A stretch of DNA of 64,000 nucleotides from Clostridia bacterium (GCA_017532155.1 JAFXJP010000038.1:1-64000), one strand, 5' to 3'. Positions 47,257 to 56,710 are shown, numbered from the stretch's first letter. Translations and numbers: made by a program. Notes: generated by a model not told the origin, from the sequence alone.

Positions 47257-49005
47257 TCAGAAGCCTCTTTCGCGGTTGATTTTGTCGATTTCGGCACGGC
47301 GCAAAGGCGGATCGCAGTAGGGACAGGGCGTCAGACGGCTGTATTCGGCCGTATCGAGATCGGCATAGGTGATTTCGCCCTTGAAGGGCAGGTAACGATC
47401 CTTAACAGAGGAGCAGCGGCTCTCATCATGATAATATTTGCCGCCGTCGGGGTTGTAGTAGATGGCGCGGTCGTCTGCGGGATAGGGCATGGGTCTGGAA
47501 TCGTCATCCCAGATGAGCACTTTGGTTTTGAGGGGAACGTTGTTCCAGATCCACAGCATATTGATGCCGTCATCGTTTTTCTTGCGCTGTACGCGCACGC
47601 AGCCGTGGCTGGCTTTTTCGCCCAGGTACTTTTCGGTATAGGAATAATCCCTGATATCGTATTTTTCGTTAAGGATATAGGGCACTTCGTGCAGGATGCA
47701 GCCGCCGGCGATGCGCATGCCGTAGCCGCAGGTCAGGTTGCCGGCGGGGAAATCGCCCACCTTGCTGCAAAGATAGTATTCGCCGGTAACGGTTTCGTTC
47801 CAGGGCTGCTCATCGGTAGGAAAGCCTGTGGAAATGAGCAGCGTGGTCATCAGCCCTTCTTCGGTGAGTATATACAGTTGCTGTGAGTATTTATCAATCA
47901 GCAGGCCATATTCTTTGCTGGGTGTGACGGTTTCAAGCAGCTTTGTTTCCACATATCCGCGGATAAGCTCATCCGTATTGCCGTAGCCTCGGCCGCCGCG
48001 GAGGGAGGAATAATTCTTGGGGCCGTAGCTGGCGTTATAGGTTTCAATATAAGTCCAGCCGTTGTCGAGCGTTTCCAGTACACGCACGCCCTGGGATTCA
48101 AATACAACCTCGCCGACGATGTTTTCCTTGGCGGTGGAGTCGTCAGGATCTTTGCGCAGTTTATAGGTTTTTCGCTGGTCGCGGCCCGAGATGACCGTCA
48201 TATCGGCGACCATCACATCCCAGATGGCGTCCCAGTCGTAATTGCCCATTTCCATGGTCCAGTAATCGCCCGGGATGGTTTCCGTTTCGGAAAGGGAGGG
48301 GCGAATGATGGGTTCGGGGGTAGGCGTCGGAACGGGCGTGGGCGTGGGCGGCAGGGTGATGCTGAGCGAAATTACGCGGGGATTGCCGGCAAAGCCGGTA
48401 TCATCGGTAAGCGTGAGATACACGCCGTAGGATGCAGGGGAGGCGGGCTGGCCGTTGATCATGCCATCCCAGGAAATGAGATTATCGCCTTCCTGCGCCG
48501 GGCCGTCGTAGAGCATTTGAACGGTCTCGTTATTGATTTTGAGCGCGGCGGTCAGCGTACCGGGCATGCTGCATTCTGCCGTCAGCTGCCAGGAATTGCC
48601 CACGCGCAGCTCCTGCGAGGAGGTGGTTACATGGGTGATTTGCGGGGCGGCGCGGCCGATCACGAGATCTGCGATGAACATACTGCCCTCAGAATACAGA
48701 TAGAGCTGATATTGTCCCTCAGGCAGCGCGTTTCCCGTCAGATCACAGCCGTTGAAGGTGAGGTTAACGATGCCCGCGGAGACGCTCATGTCCTTGCGGA
48801 TGGTGTGGACTGTTGCGCCGCTTTCATCGTGCACTTCCAGCGTGACAAGGGTATCGTTTGCCACGGCAAAGCTGATGCGCTCTGCCTTACCCGGATGCAG
48901 GACGTCCGGAACAAAGGTGAAGCCGGGCTCCTCTGCAATAGCGGGGATGGAAAAAAGCAGGGATAACAGAATGACAATACCGAAAATGCGATAACACAAA
49001 CGCAT
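47257..49005 (-). CDS. Exported L,D-transpeptidase with Ig-like and SH3-like modules and cysteine-rich tail
   Basis: 582 residues; AAAGGAG before ATG 49005. A signal peptide at 1-24 ends at AIAEE. Two FlgD/Ig-like beta domains (about 27-115 and 120-215) are followed by a Pro-Thr linker (PPTPTPVPTPTPEP). An SH3-like region (about 250-345) precedes the YkuD catalytic domain (about 360-500), with ILHEVPY and the active-site KASHGCVRV. The last 70 residues contain a Cys, a CPYC pair and a His-rich turn (KYYHDESRC), resembling the Ada-type metal-binding fold. It should crosslink or modify peptidoglycan outside the cell. It is transcribed alone. Confidence 0.9.
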   Translation of the reverse strand: MRLCYRIFGIVILLSLLFSIPAIAEEPGFTFVPDVLHPGKAERISFAVANDTLVTLEVHDESGATVHTIRKDMSVSAGIVNLTFNGCDLTGNALPEGQYQLYLYSEGSMFIADLVIGRAAPQITHVTTSSQELRVGNSWQLTAECSMPGTLTAALKINNETVQMLYDGPAQEGDNLISWDGMINGQPASPASYGVYLTLTDDTGFAGNPRVISLSITLPPTPTPVPTPTPEPIIRPSLSETETIPGDYWTMEMGNYDWDAIWDVMVADMTVISGRDQRKTYKLRKDPDDSTAKENIVGEVVFESQGVRVLETLDNGWTYIETYNASYGPKNYSSLRGGRGYGNTDELIRGYVETKLLETVTPSKEYGLLIDKYSQQLYILTEEGLMTTLLISTGFPTDEQPWNETVTGEYYLCSKVGDFPAGNLTCGYGMRIAGGCILHEVPYILNEKYDIRDYSYTEKYLGEKASHGCVRVQRKKNDDGINMLWIWNNVPLKTKVLIWDDDSRPMPYPADDRAIYYNPDGGKYYHDESRCSSVKDRYLPFKGEITYADLDTAEYSRLTPCPYCDPPLRRAEIDKINRERGF

Positions 49006-49038
49006 GGGAAACTCCTTTGTGCAAATTTCTCCAGATAC

Positions 49039-49067
49039 ATGATACCAATTGCGGCGGATGAATGCAA
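49039..49067 (-). promoter_or_regulatory. Promoter of the multidomain L,D-transpeptidase gene
   Basis: On the minus strand, TTGCAT (49067-49062), a 17-base spacer and TATCAT (49044-49039), 34 bases before the start codon. Confidence 0.6.
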
Positions 49068-49097
49068 GATACTTTCCTTATAAAATGGGAACAAGAA

Positions 49098-49126
49098 TTG
49101 TAAACAATGCGTCTTTGGTTTATACT
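49098..49126 (+). promoter_or_regulatory. Promoter of the nuclease-SNF2 gene
   Basis: TTGTAA (49098-49103), a 17-base spacer and TATACT (49121-49126). The implied start near 49133 lies downstream of an in-frame ATG at 49129 and supports the ATG at 49159. Confidence 0.6.
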
Positions 49127-49158
49127 GTATGGGAAATGAACGGATGTATGGGGGAAAA

Positions 49159-51357
49159 ATGATTGATCGTGTACTGGAAGCGGTAAGGGGATTGCGATGT
49201 CCTTACGCGCTGGATGAATATGATCTGCATCAGATGACCCGCGAGGCGCTGGCCATGGCGGGTATTTCGTGCGCCCATGAAGCGGTGCTTGGCGCGCGCT
49301 GCCGCATTGACATGCTTTGCGGCGATATTGGCATTGAGCTCAAGCGCGGCAAGCCTACAAAAAGCACGCTCCTGAAACAATTAACGCGCTATGCGGAAAC
49401 GGGAAAGCTCAGCCATCTGGTGGTTATAAGCGAACTGTCGGTTGATCTTCCGCAGGAGATTCTGGGTGTAAAGGTACATGGAATTGGTCTGTTCAAGCTT
49501 TGGGGCGTAGCCAATGCCGGCGCTGGGACAAGCACAGATCCGGCGCTTCGGAATGCTATGGATGCATTGAGAAGCGCAAAGGAGGCGCTTGGAGAGCTGC
49601 AGCAGATTGCGCAGCTGCCCGATGAAACCTATGAAGATGAAGAAGCCCCGGCTTATCTGCAGGATGCGCCGGAGGGCGGGCATTATTACGGCACGCTTTC
49701 ATACAATAGTCGCCGCAAGTGCTGGACGGTGCGCGCAGAGCCCTGCGTGACGGAACTGTGCAAAAGGCTGTTTCCGGGATCGGATACCGGCAAGCGCGGC
49801 GAGGCGCGCTTTACGGCGCACAGGCGCATTATTGGCGATATCAACTGGCTGATGCTGCGATATCCGCTGGAGGTAGCGCCGCGAGATCGGGAAAGATGGC
49901 AGAAAGCCGTGCATGAGGCGCGCGTCTATGCGGCGCAGAGAAGCAGAATGCAGGAAATGCCGCAGCGCATGGAAGTGCCGCAAGGGATGTTTTTAGGAAC
50001 GCTCAAGCCCTTTCAGCAGGCGGGGCTCAGCTGGCTTATCCATACAAAGCGCGGCTTGCTGGCGGATGAAATGGGTCTTGGAAAAACGCTACAGGCTTTG
50101 TGTGCGCTATGCACGCTGCGTGCTTTTCCGGCGATGATTGTTGTGCCGCCGCATCTTGTGCGCAACTGGCTAAGTGAAATCAAACGTTTTATCCGTGTGA
50201 ACGGTAAAGAACCGCGCGTGCACGTGATCAAGGGGCTGACGCCTTATCAGCTGCCCGAAGCGGATATTTACATCATGCATTATCTTTTGCTGCGCGGCTG
50301 GAAGGAGATCCTACCCAATATCTCCTTCCGCGCGGTGGTATTTGATGAAATTCAGGAGCTGCGCCGCGCCGGCACTGAAAAATACAGCGCTGCCAGCCTG
50401 CTGGCGGAGAAGTGCGAGCGGGTAATGGGGCTGTCCGGCACGCCGATTTACAATCAGGGCGGCGAAATCTGGAATGTGGTCAACATCCTCGATTATCATT
50501 TCCTGGGCGACTGGGAATCCTTTACGCGCGAATGGTGTTACGGCTATGGCAATAACATCGTTATCAAGCCTGATCTGCTTGGAGAACATCTGCGCCGCGA
50601 AGGAATCATGCTGCGCCGGACAAAGGCGGAGGTGTTGCCGGAGCTGCCGGAAAAGCGCAGGCTGGTACAGGAAATTGACGCGGATGACGCCATCTATAAA
50701 AAGCTGATGGCGCCTGTATTGGAAAAGCTGCATCTACTGCGTGCAGACGGCGATATGCCGGCTTCGGCGCGGGCGCTTTTGATGGATCAGATCTGTCAGG
50801 GCGAAAGACAGGCGACGGGCGTAGCCAAGGCGGCGTACGTTTGTCAGTTTGTGCGGGCGCTTTTGGAAAACGGCGAAAAGGTGCTGCTCTTTGCACATCA
50901 TCATGCGGTGATGGATATTTACCGTAAGGAACTGAAAACCTATGCGCCGGTATTTATTACGGGGCGCGAATCGGCTGCGCAGAAGGAACAGGCGGTTGAA
51001 AGCTTCATGCAGGAGAAAATCAGCCTTTGCTGTGTGTCGCTGCGGGCGGCGGCAGGCCTGAATTTGCAGCGTGCGACGTGTGTGGTGTTTGGCGAGATGG
51101 ACTGGTCGCCGGCTGTGCATTCGCAGGCGGAGGATCGTGCGCACCGTATTGGGCAGAAGGATTCGCTTTTGTGCTATTATCTGGTGTCGCCGGGCGGCAG
51201 TGACAGCGATATTCAGGAGGCGCTGGGGCTGAAGGTGAGCCAGTTTCTGGGGCTGATGGGCGAACGGGCCCAGAGCCAGGTGCTGATGCAGTCGGAGGCT
51301 GATTTTGCCCGAAAATATGTGGAAAAGCTTTTGCAGCAGGAGCAGGGCAAGGTTTGA
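49159..51357 (+). CDS. PD-(D/E)XK nuclease-like domain fused to SNF2-family helicase
   Basis: 732 residues from ATG 49159, which has GGGGGA 3 bases upstream; ATGs at 49129 and 49144 are alternatives. Residues 1-105 resemble a restriction-endonuclease-like fold: Asp51 in CRIDML and Glu60-x-Lys62 in GIELKRG. The rest is SNF2: LLADEMGLGKTLQALCALCT, a DEIQ variant of DEAH in VVFDEIQEL, SGTPIYNQGGEIW, and EDRAHRIGQKDSLLCYYL. It looks closest to the single-protein SMARCAL1/ZRANB3 or bacterial SNF2 type, with the nuclease part at the N-terminus. It directly precedes ruvC, whose promoter overlaps its stop codon. Confidence 0.85.
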   Translation: MIDRVLEAVRGLRCPYALDEYDLHQMTREALAMAGISCAHEAVLGARCRIDMLCGDIGIELKRGKPTKSTLLKQLTRYAETGKLSHLVVISELSVDLPQEILGVKVHGIGLFKLWGVANAGAGTSTDPALRNAMDALRSAKEALGELQQIAQLPDETYEDEEAPAYLQDAPEGGHYYGTLSYNSRRKCWTVRAEPCVTELCKRLFPGSDTGKRGEARFTAHRRIIGDINWLMLRYPLEVAPRDRERWQKAVHEARVYAAQRSRMQEMPQRMEVPQGMFLGTLKPFQQAGLSWLIHTKRGLLADEMGLGKTLQALCALCTLRAFPAMIVVPPHLVRNWLSEIKRFIRVNGKEPRVHVIKGLTPYQLPEADIYIMHYLLLRGWKEILPNISFRAVVFDEIQELRRAGTEKYSAASLLAEKCERVMGLSGTPIYNQGGEIWNVVNILDYHFLGDWESFTREWCYGYGNNIVIKPDLLGEHLRREGIMLRRTKAEVLPELPEKRRLVQEIDADDAIYKKLMAPVLEKLHLLRADGDMPASARALLMDQICQGERQATGVAKAAYVCQFVRALLENGEKVLLFAHHHAVMDIYRKELKTYAPVFITGRESAAQKEQAVESFMQEKISLCCVSLRAAAGLNLQRATCVVFGEMDWSPAVHSQAEDRAHRIGQKDSLLCYYLVSPGGSDSDIQEALGLKVSQFLGLMGERAQSQVLMQSEADFARKYVEKLLQQEQGKV

Positions 51358-51382
51358 CAAAAGCGCACATTTGTTCTATGAT
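51354..51382 (+). promoter_or_regulatory. Promoter of ruvC with a LexA-like box in the spacer
   Basis: TTGACA (51354-51359), a 17-base spacer and TATGAT (51377-51382). The spacer holds CGCAC-ATTT-GTTCT (51364-51377), two mismatches from the Bacillota LexA site CGAAC-N4-GTTCG. Confidence 0.65.
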
Positions 51383-51420
51383 ATAAATATCTGTGCAAAT
51401 GTGTAAGCTGGAGGAAAAGC

Positions 51421-51915
51421 ATGCGGATTTTAGGCATTGACCCGGGACTGGCAACGCTTGGCTATGGCGTGATTGAGGCGCAGAGCGGCCGGATGAAGCT
51501 GGTGACGGCGGGCGCGATTATTACAAAGCCCGATCAGAAAACGCCCGACAGGCTGGTGTCCATCCGCCGTGATATGCGCGATCTGCTGCTTGCCTATAAG
51601 CCTGACGAAATTGTATTTGAAGAATTGTTTTTTGCCAAGAATATTACGACAGGTATGAATGTTTCTGCTGCGCGTGGTGTGGCGCTGTGCACCTGCGCTG
51701 AATACACCGATCAGCTGTTTGAATATACGCCCATGCAGATCAAGCAGGCGGTGGTTGGCTACGGCAAGGCAGATAAGCATCAGGTGCAGCAGATGGTTAA
51801 AATGATTCTGGGCCTTGAAAAGGTGATCAGCCCTGATGACGCGGCGGACGCGGTGGCGGCAGCCATCACGCATGCCAATACGGGCTATTCCAAAGAACAA
51901 TTCCGCATGAAATGA
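51421..51915 (+). CDS. ruvC: Holliday junction resolvase RuvC
   Basis: Endonuclease that cuts Holliday junctions; 164 residues, standard. Catalytic acidic residues are Asp7 in GIDPG, Glu67/68 in FEELFF, and the pair in SPDDAADAVAAAI. GGAGG is 7 bases before ATG 51421. It is the first gene of ruvC-ruvA-ruvB-queA-psuK-psuG. Confidence 0.97.
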   Translation: MRILGIDPGLATLGYGVIEAQSGRMKLVTAGAIITKPDQKTPDRLVSIRRDMRDLLLAYKPDEIVFEELFFAKNITTGMNVSAARGVALCTCAEYTDQLFEYTPMQIKQAVVGYGKADKHQVQQMVKMILGLEKVISPDDAADAVAAAITHANTGYSKEQFRMK

Positions 51916-51928
51916 GGAAATATTGAGC

Positions 51929-52534
51929 ATGTATTCATATATTCGCGGGATCGTGGCCGATCGCGGCCACAACGAGCTGGTGGTTGAGGCTGGCGGCGTA
52001 GGATATCTGCTGACGTGCAGCATGAACACCATGCAGGACGCGGCGCCGGTGGGCGATGAAATGAAGGTTTATACCTATCTTTCTGTGCGCGAGGATGCGA
52101 TGGAGCTGTTTGGTTTTGCTACGCGCGAGGAAAGAACGATGTTTCTGCGCTTGACGGGCATTTCGGGCATTGGCCCGAGAACGGCGCTGGGCATTCTGGG
52201 CTCCATGCCGCTGCGTGATCTGACGCTGGCGATTGTGACCGGCGATACCGTGGCGCTGTCGCGTGCGCCGGGTATTGGCAAAAAGACGGCGCAGAGAATT
52301 GCGCTTGAACTGAAGGAAAAGATCACGGCCGATGACTTTGAATCGCTGCCCGAGAGCGCAAAGCCTGTGATGAATATGCAGCACATGCAGGAGGATGCGA
52401 TGGCTGAGGCGCTGCTGGCGCTGCAGTCACTGGGCTACAGCAATGGCGAAGCCACCAAAGCGCTGTCTGCGGTGCGGGATCAAAGCGATAAAGCGGATGA
52501 ACTGGTGCGCCTGGCGCTGCGCAGCATGATGTAA
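51929..52534 (+). CDS. ruvA: Holliday junction branch migration protein RuvA
   Basis: 201 residues. [20 protein letters not shown] is the canonical N-terminus, so ATG 51929 is preferred over TTG 51923; GAGGA lies 10 bases upstream. Tandem helix-hairpin-helix motifs are [14 protein letters not shown] and [17 protein letters not shown]. RuvA binds the junction and loads RuvB. It starts 13 bases after ruvC. Confidence 0.97.
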   Translation: MYSYIRGIVADRGHNELVVEAGGVGYLLTCSMNTMQDAAPVGDEMKVYTYLSVREDAMELFGFATREERTMFLRLTGISGIGPRTALGILGSMPLRDLTLAIVTGDTVALSRAPGIGKKTAQRIALELKEKITADDFESLPESAKPVMNMQHMQEDAMAEALLALQSLGYSNGEATKALSAVRDQSDKADELVRLALRSMM

Positions 52535-52544
52535 GGAGATTGCG

Positions 52545-53579
52545 ATGGAAGAAGAAAGATTGATCGCCAGCGGCTGGCAGAGCGAGGACGGCGATATCGA
52601 AACCTCGCTGCGCCCCAAATCGCTGCGTGAATACTACGGCCAGGAAAAAGTGAAAGAGACGCTGTCGATCTATATTGACGCAGCACTGAGAAGACATGAT
52701 TCGCTGGATCATATTCTGCTCTATGGCCCTCCCGGCCTGGGCAAAACATGTCTGGCCGGTATTGTGGCGGCAGAAATGGGGCAGAACATTCGCATCACCT
52801 CTGGCCCTGCCATCGACAGGCCGGGTGATCTGGCTTCTATTCTGACAAATCTGGCGGCGGGCGATATTCTGTTTATCGATGAAATTCATCGCCTTTCCCG
52901 TGCGGTGGAGGAAGTGCTCTATTCCGCGATGGAGGACTATGCGCTGGATATTATGATCGGCAAGGGCCCGACCGCGCGTTCGTTGCGCATCGACCTGCCG
53001 AAGTTTACGCTGGTTGGCGCGACAACGCGCGCCGGACAGTTATCTGCGCCGCTGCGCGACAGATTTGGCATCATCTTCCGCCTGGAAATGTATTCGCCGG
53101 AGGAACTGTGCCAGATAGTAGGTCGCAGCGCAAGAATTCTGGGCGTGGATGCGGACCGCGAGGGCTTGCTTGAAATTGCCCGCCGAAGCAGAGGTACGCC
53201 GCGCATTGCCAACCGTATGCTCAAGCGTGTGCGCGACTATGCGCAGGTGCGCGGCGATGGACGCATCACGCAGGAAATCGCCAGCGAAGGACTGGATATG
53301 CTTGATGTGGATCAGCTCGGGCTTGACCGGGTGGATCGCAATATGCTGACCACGATGATCGATAAGTTCGGCGGGGGACCTGTGGGCCTTGATACGCTGG
53401 CTGCGTCAACCGGCGAGGATGCAATCACCATTGAAGATGTGTACGAGCCCTATCTTTTGCAGCTTGGTTTTATCCAGAGAACGCCGCGCGGACGCATCTG
53501 TACGGCGGCTTGTTATGAGCATCTGGGCAGAATAAAACCGACTGAGGATAATATAGAACAGACTACGCTTCTTGAATAA
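52545..53579 (+). CDS. ruvB: Holliday junction branch migration ATPase RuvB
   Basis: 344 residues. AAA+ motor with Walker A GPPGLGKT, Walker [10 protein letters not shown], sensor [18 protein letters not shown] and the C-terminal winged helix ([20 protein letters not shown]). AAGGAG precedes ATG 52545. It pumps DNA through the RuvA-bound junction. Confidence 0.98.
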   Translation: MEEERLIASGWQSEDGDIETSLRPKSLREYYGQEKVKETLSIYIDAALRRHDSLDHILLYGPPGLGKTCLAGIVAAEMGQNIRITSGPAIDRPGDLASILTNLAAGDILFIDEIHRLSRAVEEVLYSAMEDYALDIMIGKGPTARSLRIDLPKFTLVGATTRAGQLSAPLRDRFGIIFRLEMYSPEELCQIVGRSARILGVDADREGLLEIARRSRGTPRIANRMLKRVRDYAQVRGDGRITQEIASEGLDMLDVDQLGLDRVDRNMLTTMIDKFGGGPVGLDTLAASTGEDAITIEDVYEPYLLQLGFIQRTPRGRICTAACYEHLGRIKPTEDNIEQTTLLE

Positions 53580-53620
53580 ATAGAATACAGTCTAAAAATA
53601 TTAAAAAGAAGAATGATAAA

Positions 53621-54664
53621 ATGAGAACTAAGGATTTTGATTATGTACTTCCGGAGAAATTGATCGCGCAAACTCCTGTGGAGCCGCGCGATTCCAGCCG
53701 GATAATGGTTTGCAACCGAAATGACAACAAGCGCGAAGGCAGGATCTTCCGCGATATCACGGAGTACCTGCGTCCGGGCGATGTAATGGTCATCAATCAG
53801 ACGCGCGTAATTCCCGCCCGCCTTCTGGGCGTAAAGGAAAGCACGGGCGTGCCGACAGAATTTTTGCTACTGAAAAGGCAGGATAAGGATACCTGGGAAG
53901 CGCTGGTGAAGCCGGGCCGCAGACTGCATGCAGGCGATACGGTTTCTTTTGGCGACGGCCTGCTGCGGGCGGAGATTATCGATAACACGGATGCAGGCGG
54001 ACGCGTGGTGCGCTTTATATATGAAGGCGTGTTTGAAAACCTGCTGGAAAAGCTGGGCGAAATGCCGCTGCCGCCTTATATTCATGAAAAGCTTGAGGAT
54101 CCCAATCGCTATCAGACGGTGTATGCAAAGCTGGACGGCAGCGCTGCCGCGCCAACTGCGGGCTTGCATTTTACGCCGGAGCTTTTGAAAAAAGTGGAAG
54201 AAATGGGCGTCACGGTAGTGCCTGTTTTGCTGCATGTGGGCCTTGGCACATTCCGTCCGGTCAAGGAAGATGACGTTGACAACCATGTGATGCACAGCGA
54301 ATTCTATGAGGTGACGGAAGAAGCGGCTGAAAAGATCAATACTGCCCGCAAAAACGGCGGCAGGCTTTTGTGCATTGGCACTACCTCCATGCGTACCATT
54401 GAGACGGCGGCGGATGATGACGGTATTGTGCATGCCGGCAGCGGCATGACCAATATCTTTATCAAGCCCGGCGTGAAGATAAAAGCGGTTGACCTGCTGC
54501 TGACGAATTTCCATTTGCCGCAGAGTACGCTGCTGATGCTTGTTTCTGCCATGATGGGCCGCGACAATGCACTGGAAGCATATCAGCAGGCGGTGGAGGA
54601 GAGATACCGTTTCTTCAGCTTTGGCGATTGCATGCTGATCGGAAAGGATTTGGTTAAGGGATGA
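53621..54664 (+). CDS. queA: tRNA preQ1(34) S-adenosylmethionine ribosyltransferase-isomerase
   Basis: 347 residues. Makes epoxyqueuosine in tRNA from preQ1 and SAM. Conserved blocks are [32 protein letters not shown] and GTTSMRTIE, then [15 protein letters not shown]. tgt, which often follows, is absent; psuK follows with a 4-base overlap. In Bacillus too, ruvAB precedes queA. Confidence 0.97.
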   Translation: MRTKDFDYVLPEKLIAQTPVEPRDSSRIMVCNRNDNKREGRIFRDITEYLRPGDVMVINQTRVIPARLLGVKESTGVPTEFLLLKRQDKDTWEALVKPGRRLHAGDTVSFGDGLLRAEIIDNTDAGGRVVRFIYEGVFENLLEKLGEMPLPPYIHEKLEDPNRYQTVYAKLDGSAAAPTAGLHFTPELLKKVEEMGVTVVPVLLHVGLGTFRPVKEDDVDNHVMHSEFYEVTEEAAEKINTARKNGGRLLCIGTTSMRTIETAADDDGIVHAGSGMTNIFIKPGVKIKAVDLLLTNFHLPQSTLLMLVSAMMGRDNALEAYQQAVEERYRFFSFGDCMLIGKDLVKG

Positions 54665-55500
54665 AGATCGCGGTCTTTGGCAGCGCTAATATGGACATCC
54701 TTGGCCTGACGGACGATAAACTGCTGCTGCGAGACTCCAATATTGGCACGGTTGTTTTGAAGCCTGGCGGCGTAGGACGCAATATTGCCTCGCGGATCTG
54801 CGAACATGGGGTTGAATGCATGCTCTTTACGGCCTTTGGCAGCGATATGCTGGCTGAGGGGCTTAAGGCAGAGTGCCGGCGGCTGGGAATGGATATTTCG
54901 GGGTCGCTGACAGTCGAGGGCAGATCCAATATCTATCTTTGTGTGCATGATGAAACGGGCGATATGCTGACTGCCATCAACGATATGGGATTGATGCAGG
55001 AGCTGACGCCGACATTTGCAGAAAGCATCATGCCGCAGATCAATGCCTGCGATCTGTGCGTGCTGGACGCCAATCTCAGCGAGGAAACGCTGGCTTATGC
55101 GGCCAGTCATGCGACGGTGCCGCTTTTGATGGATGCTGTCAGCTGCGCCAAGGCCAGGCGTGCATTGGCTGCGATGCCGTATCTGGAAGGCTTTAAGCCC
55201 AATATTTATGAAGCGCAGCTGCTGACAGGCTGCGAAAAGCCGGAGGATTGCGCCGAAAAGCTCATGCAGATGGGCGTAAAGCGTGTGTTCATTTCATTGG
55301 GCGAGGACGGTATTTATTATGCCGATCAGCAGGAGCGTGGACACATCCCGGTAGCGAAGATCAGCTCCGCACCCAAAACCGGCGCGGGGGATGCGCTGTG
55401 CGCGGGTCTTGCGGTTGCTCTTGCCAATCATGAAAGCACGCGCGCGTGCGCCGAGTACGGTATGCGCAGCGCTGCAAAATATTTAAGTCAAAATACTTAA
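54661..55500 (+). CDS. psuK: PfkB-family kinase, probable pseudouridine kinase
   Basis: 279 residues. Ribokinase/PfkB fold with [20 protein letters not shown] at the N-terminus, [18 protein letters not shown] as the sugar-binding motif, and [16 protein letters not shown] near the C-terminus with the catalytic Asp. Because it directly precedes psuG, the substrate is probably pseudouridine, giving pseudouridine 5'-phosphate. The start overlaps the queA stop (ATGA). Confidence 0.9.
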   Translation: MKIAVFGSANMDILGLTDDKLLLRDSNIGTVVLKPGGVGRNIASRICEHGVECMLFTAFGSDMLAEGLKAECRRLGMDISGSLTVEGRSNIYLCVHDETGDMLTAINDMGLMQELTPTFAESIMPQINACDLCVLDANLSEETLAYAASHATVPLLMDAVSCAKARRALAAMPYLEGFKPNIYEAQLLTGCEKPEDCAEKLMQMGVKRVFISLGEDGIYYADQQERGHIPVAKISSAPKTGAGDALCAGLAVALANHESTRACAEYGMRSAAKYLSQNT

Positions 55501-55516
55501 CATGGAGGATAAAACC

Positions 55517-56431
55517 ATGAATCTCAACAAATATCTCAAGATTGCGCCCAATGTACAGAAGGCTATGGACGAAGGCCGCCCGGTGATTGCGCTGGAAAGC
55601 ACCATTATTAGCCACGGCATGCCTTATCCTCAGAACCGCGAGACTGCGCTTATGTGCGAGGCGGAAGCGCGCAAGCATGGCGCTGAGCCTGCGACTATTG
55701 CGGTGATCAAGGGCCAGCTGTGCGTGGGTCTGACTGATGAGGAGTTGGAATATCTGGCTAAGACCGGTCCCAAGGTGCACAAAGCCAGCCGTCGCGACCT
55801 GCCGATCCTTGTTGCCCGCGGTGCTGATGGCGCGACCACTGTTTCTGCCACCATGATCATCGCCGCCATGGCGGGCATCAAGGTTTTTGCTACCGGCGGC
55901 ATCGGCGGCGTGCATCGCGGCGCTGAAACCACCATGGATATCTCCGCCGACCTGGAAGAACTGGCCATGACGCCTGTGGCGGTTGTGTGTGCCGGCGCCA
56001 AGAGCATTCTGGATCTGGGCCTGACGCTGGAATATCTGGAGACCAAGGGCGTGCCCGTCATCGGCTACAAGACCGAAACGCTGCCTGCCTTCTACACCTA
56101 TGAGAGCGATTTCAAGGTGGATTACCGCATGGACAGCCCCAAGGAAATTGCCGACGCCATTTCCATGCAGCGCGCTATCGGCTATCCCGGCGGTATGCTG
56201 ATCACCAATCCAATTCCGGCTGAATATGCCATGCCCAAGAAGGTTATTGACCAGGCCATCGAGCAGGCCCTTGCCGAAGCCAAGGAACAGGGCATCAAGG
56301 GCAAGGAGACCACGCCCTTCCTGCTGGCCCGCGTGTGCGAGCTGACGGGCGGCGACAGCCTCAAGAGCAATATCAAGCTGGTGCTCAATAACGTGGCGCT
56401 GGCTTCTCAGATTGCGTGCGAGGTTCGCTGA
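55517..56431 (+). CDS. psuG: Pseudouridine-5'-phosphate glycosidase
   Basis: 304 residues; GGAGG 8 bases before ATG 55517. Cleaves the C-C bond of pseudouridine 5'-phosphate to uracil and ribose 5-phosphate. Family signatures: ALESTIISHGMPYPQN, ATGGIGGVHRGAETTMDIS and VVCAGAKSILDLGLTLEYLE. With psuK it forms a two-step salvage route for the modified base of tRNA and rRNA. Its codon choice is much more C-ending than that of psuK, closer to rpoB, suggesting high expression. Confidence 0.97.
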   Translation: MNLNKYLKIAPNVQKAMDEGRPVIALESTIISHGMPYPQNRETALMCEAEARKHGAEPATIAVIKGQLCVGLTDEELEYLAKTGPKVHKASRRDLPILVARGADGATTVSATMIIAAMAGIKVFATGGIGGVHRGAETTMDISADLEELAMTPVAVVCAGAKSILDLGLTLEYLETKGVPVIGYKTETLPAFYTYESDFKVDYRMDSPKEIADAISMQRAIGYPGGMLITNPIPAEYAMPKKVIDQAIEQALAEAKEQGIKGKETTPFLLARVCELTGGDSLKSNIKLVLNNVALASQIACEVR

Positions 56432-56473
56432 GATCAACTGTCAAGTTTTTGCAAAAAAGTTTAAAATACCGCT

Positions 56474-56502
56474 TGACAATCAGGAGATAAGCTGATATAA
56501 TA
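56474..56502 (+). promoter_or_regulatory. Consensus promoter of tRNA-Pro
   Basis: TTGACA (56474-56479), a 17-base spacer and TATAAT (56497-56502); both hexamers match consensus. Confidence 0.9.
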
Positions 56503-56505
56503 CAT

Positions 56506-56530
56506 CCTGCGCCTGAGAAATGGCGCAGGA
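56506..56530 (+). other. 5'-leader hairpin before tRNA-Pro
   Basis: A 9-bp perfect stem, TCCTGCGCC with GGCGCAGGA (56506-56514 and 56522-56530), at the very start of the predicted transcript and six bases before the mature tRNA. Confidence 0.6.
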
Positions 56531-56536
56531 AAGTAT

Positions 56537-56613
56537 CTGGGTGTAGCGCAGCTTGGTAGCGTGCTTGAATGGGGTTCAAGAGGCCGAGAGTTCGAATCTC
56601 TCCACCCAGACCA
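56537..56613 (+). tRNA. tRNA-Pro (anticodon GGG)
   Basis: A 77-base cloverleaf. Acceptor CTGGGTG pairs with CACCCAG; the D-arm is GCGC...GCGT. The anticodon stem CTTGA/TCAAG encloses ATGGGGT, with GGG at positions 34-36. The T-arm is GAGAG-TTCGAAT-CTCTC. A73 and a genome-encoded CCA end follow. It has its own promoter and terminator. Confidence 0.96.
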
Positions 56614-56615
56614 GG

Positions 56616-56650
56616 AAAACCGACTTGCAATAGCAGGTCGGTTTTTCTTT
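56616..56650 (+). terminator. Terminator of tRNA-Pro
   Basis: A 13-bp stem with one G-U pair (56616-56628 and 56633-56645) followed by TTTTTCTTT. Confidence 0.9.
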
Positions 56651-56651
56651 A

Positions 56652-56680
56652 TTGCACACGGCTGAAGATCATAGTATAAT
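56652..56680 (+). promoter_or_regulatory. Promoter of the HAD gene
   Basis: TTGCAC (56652-56657), a 17-base spacer and TATAAT (56675-56680). Confidence 0.75.
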
Positions 56681-56710
56681 GGCTGTATTATCACCGGGGA
56701 GAGGAAATGC

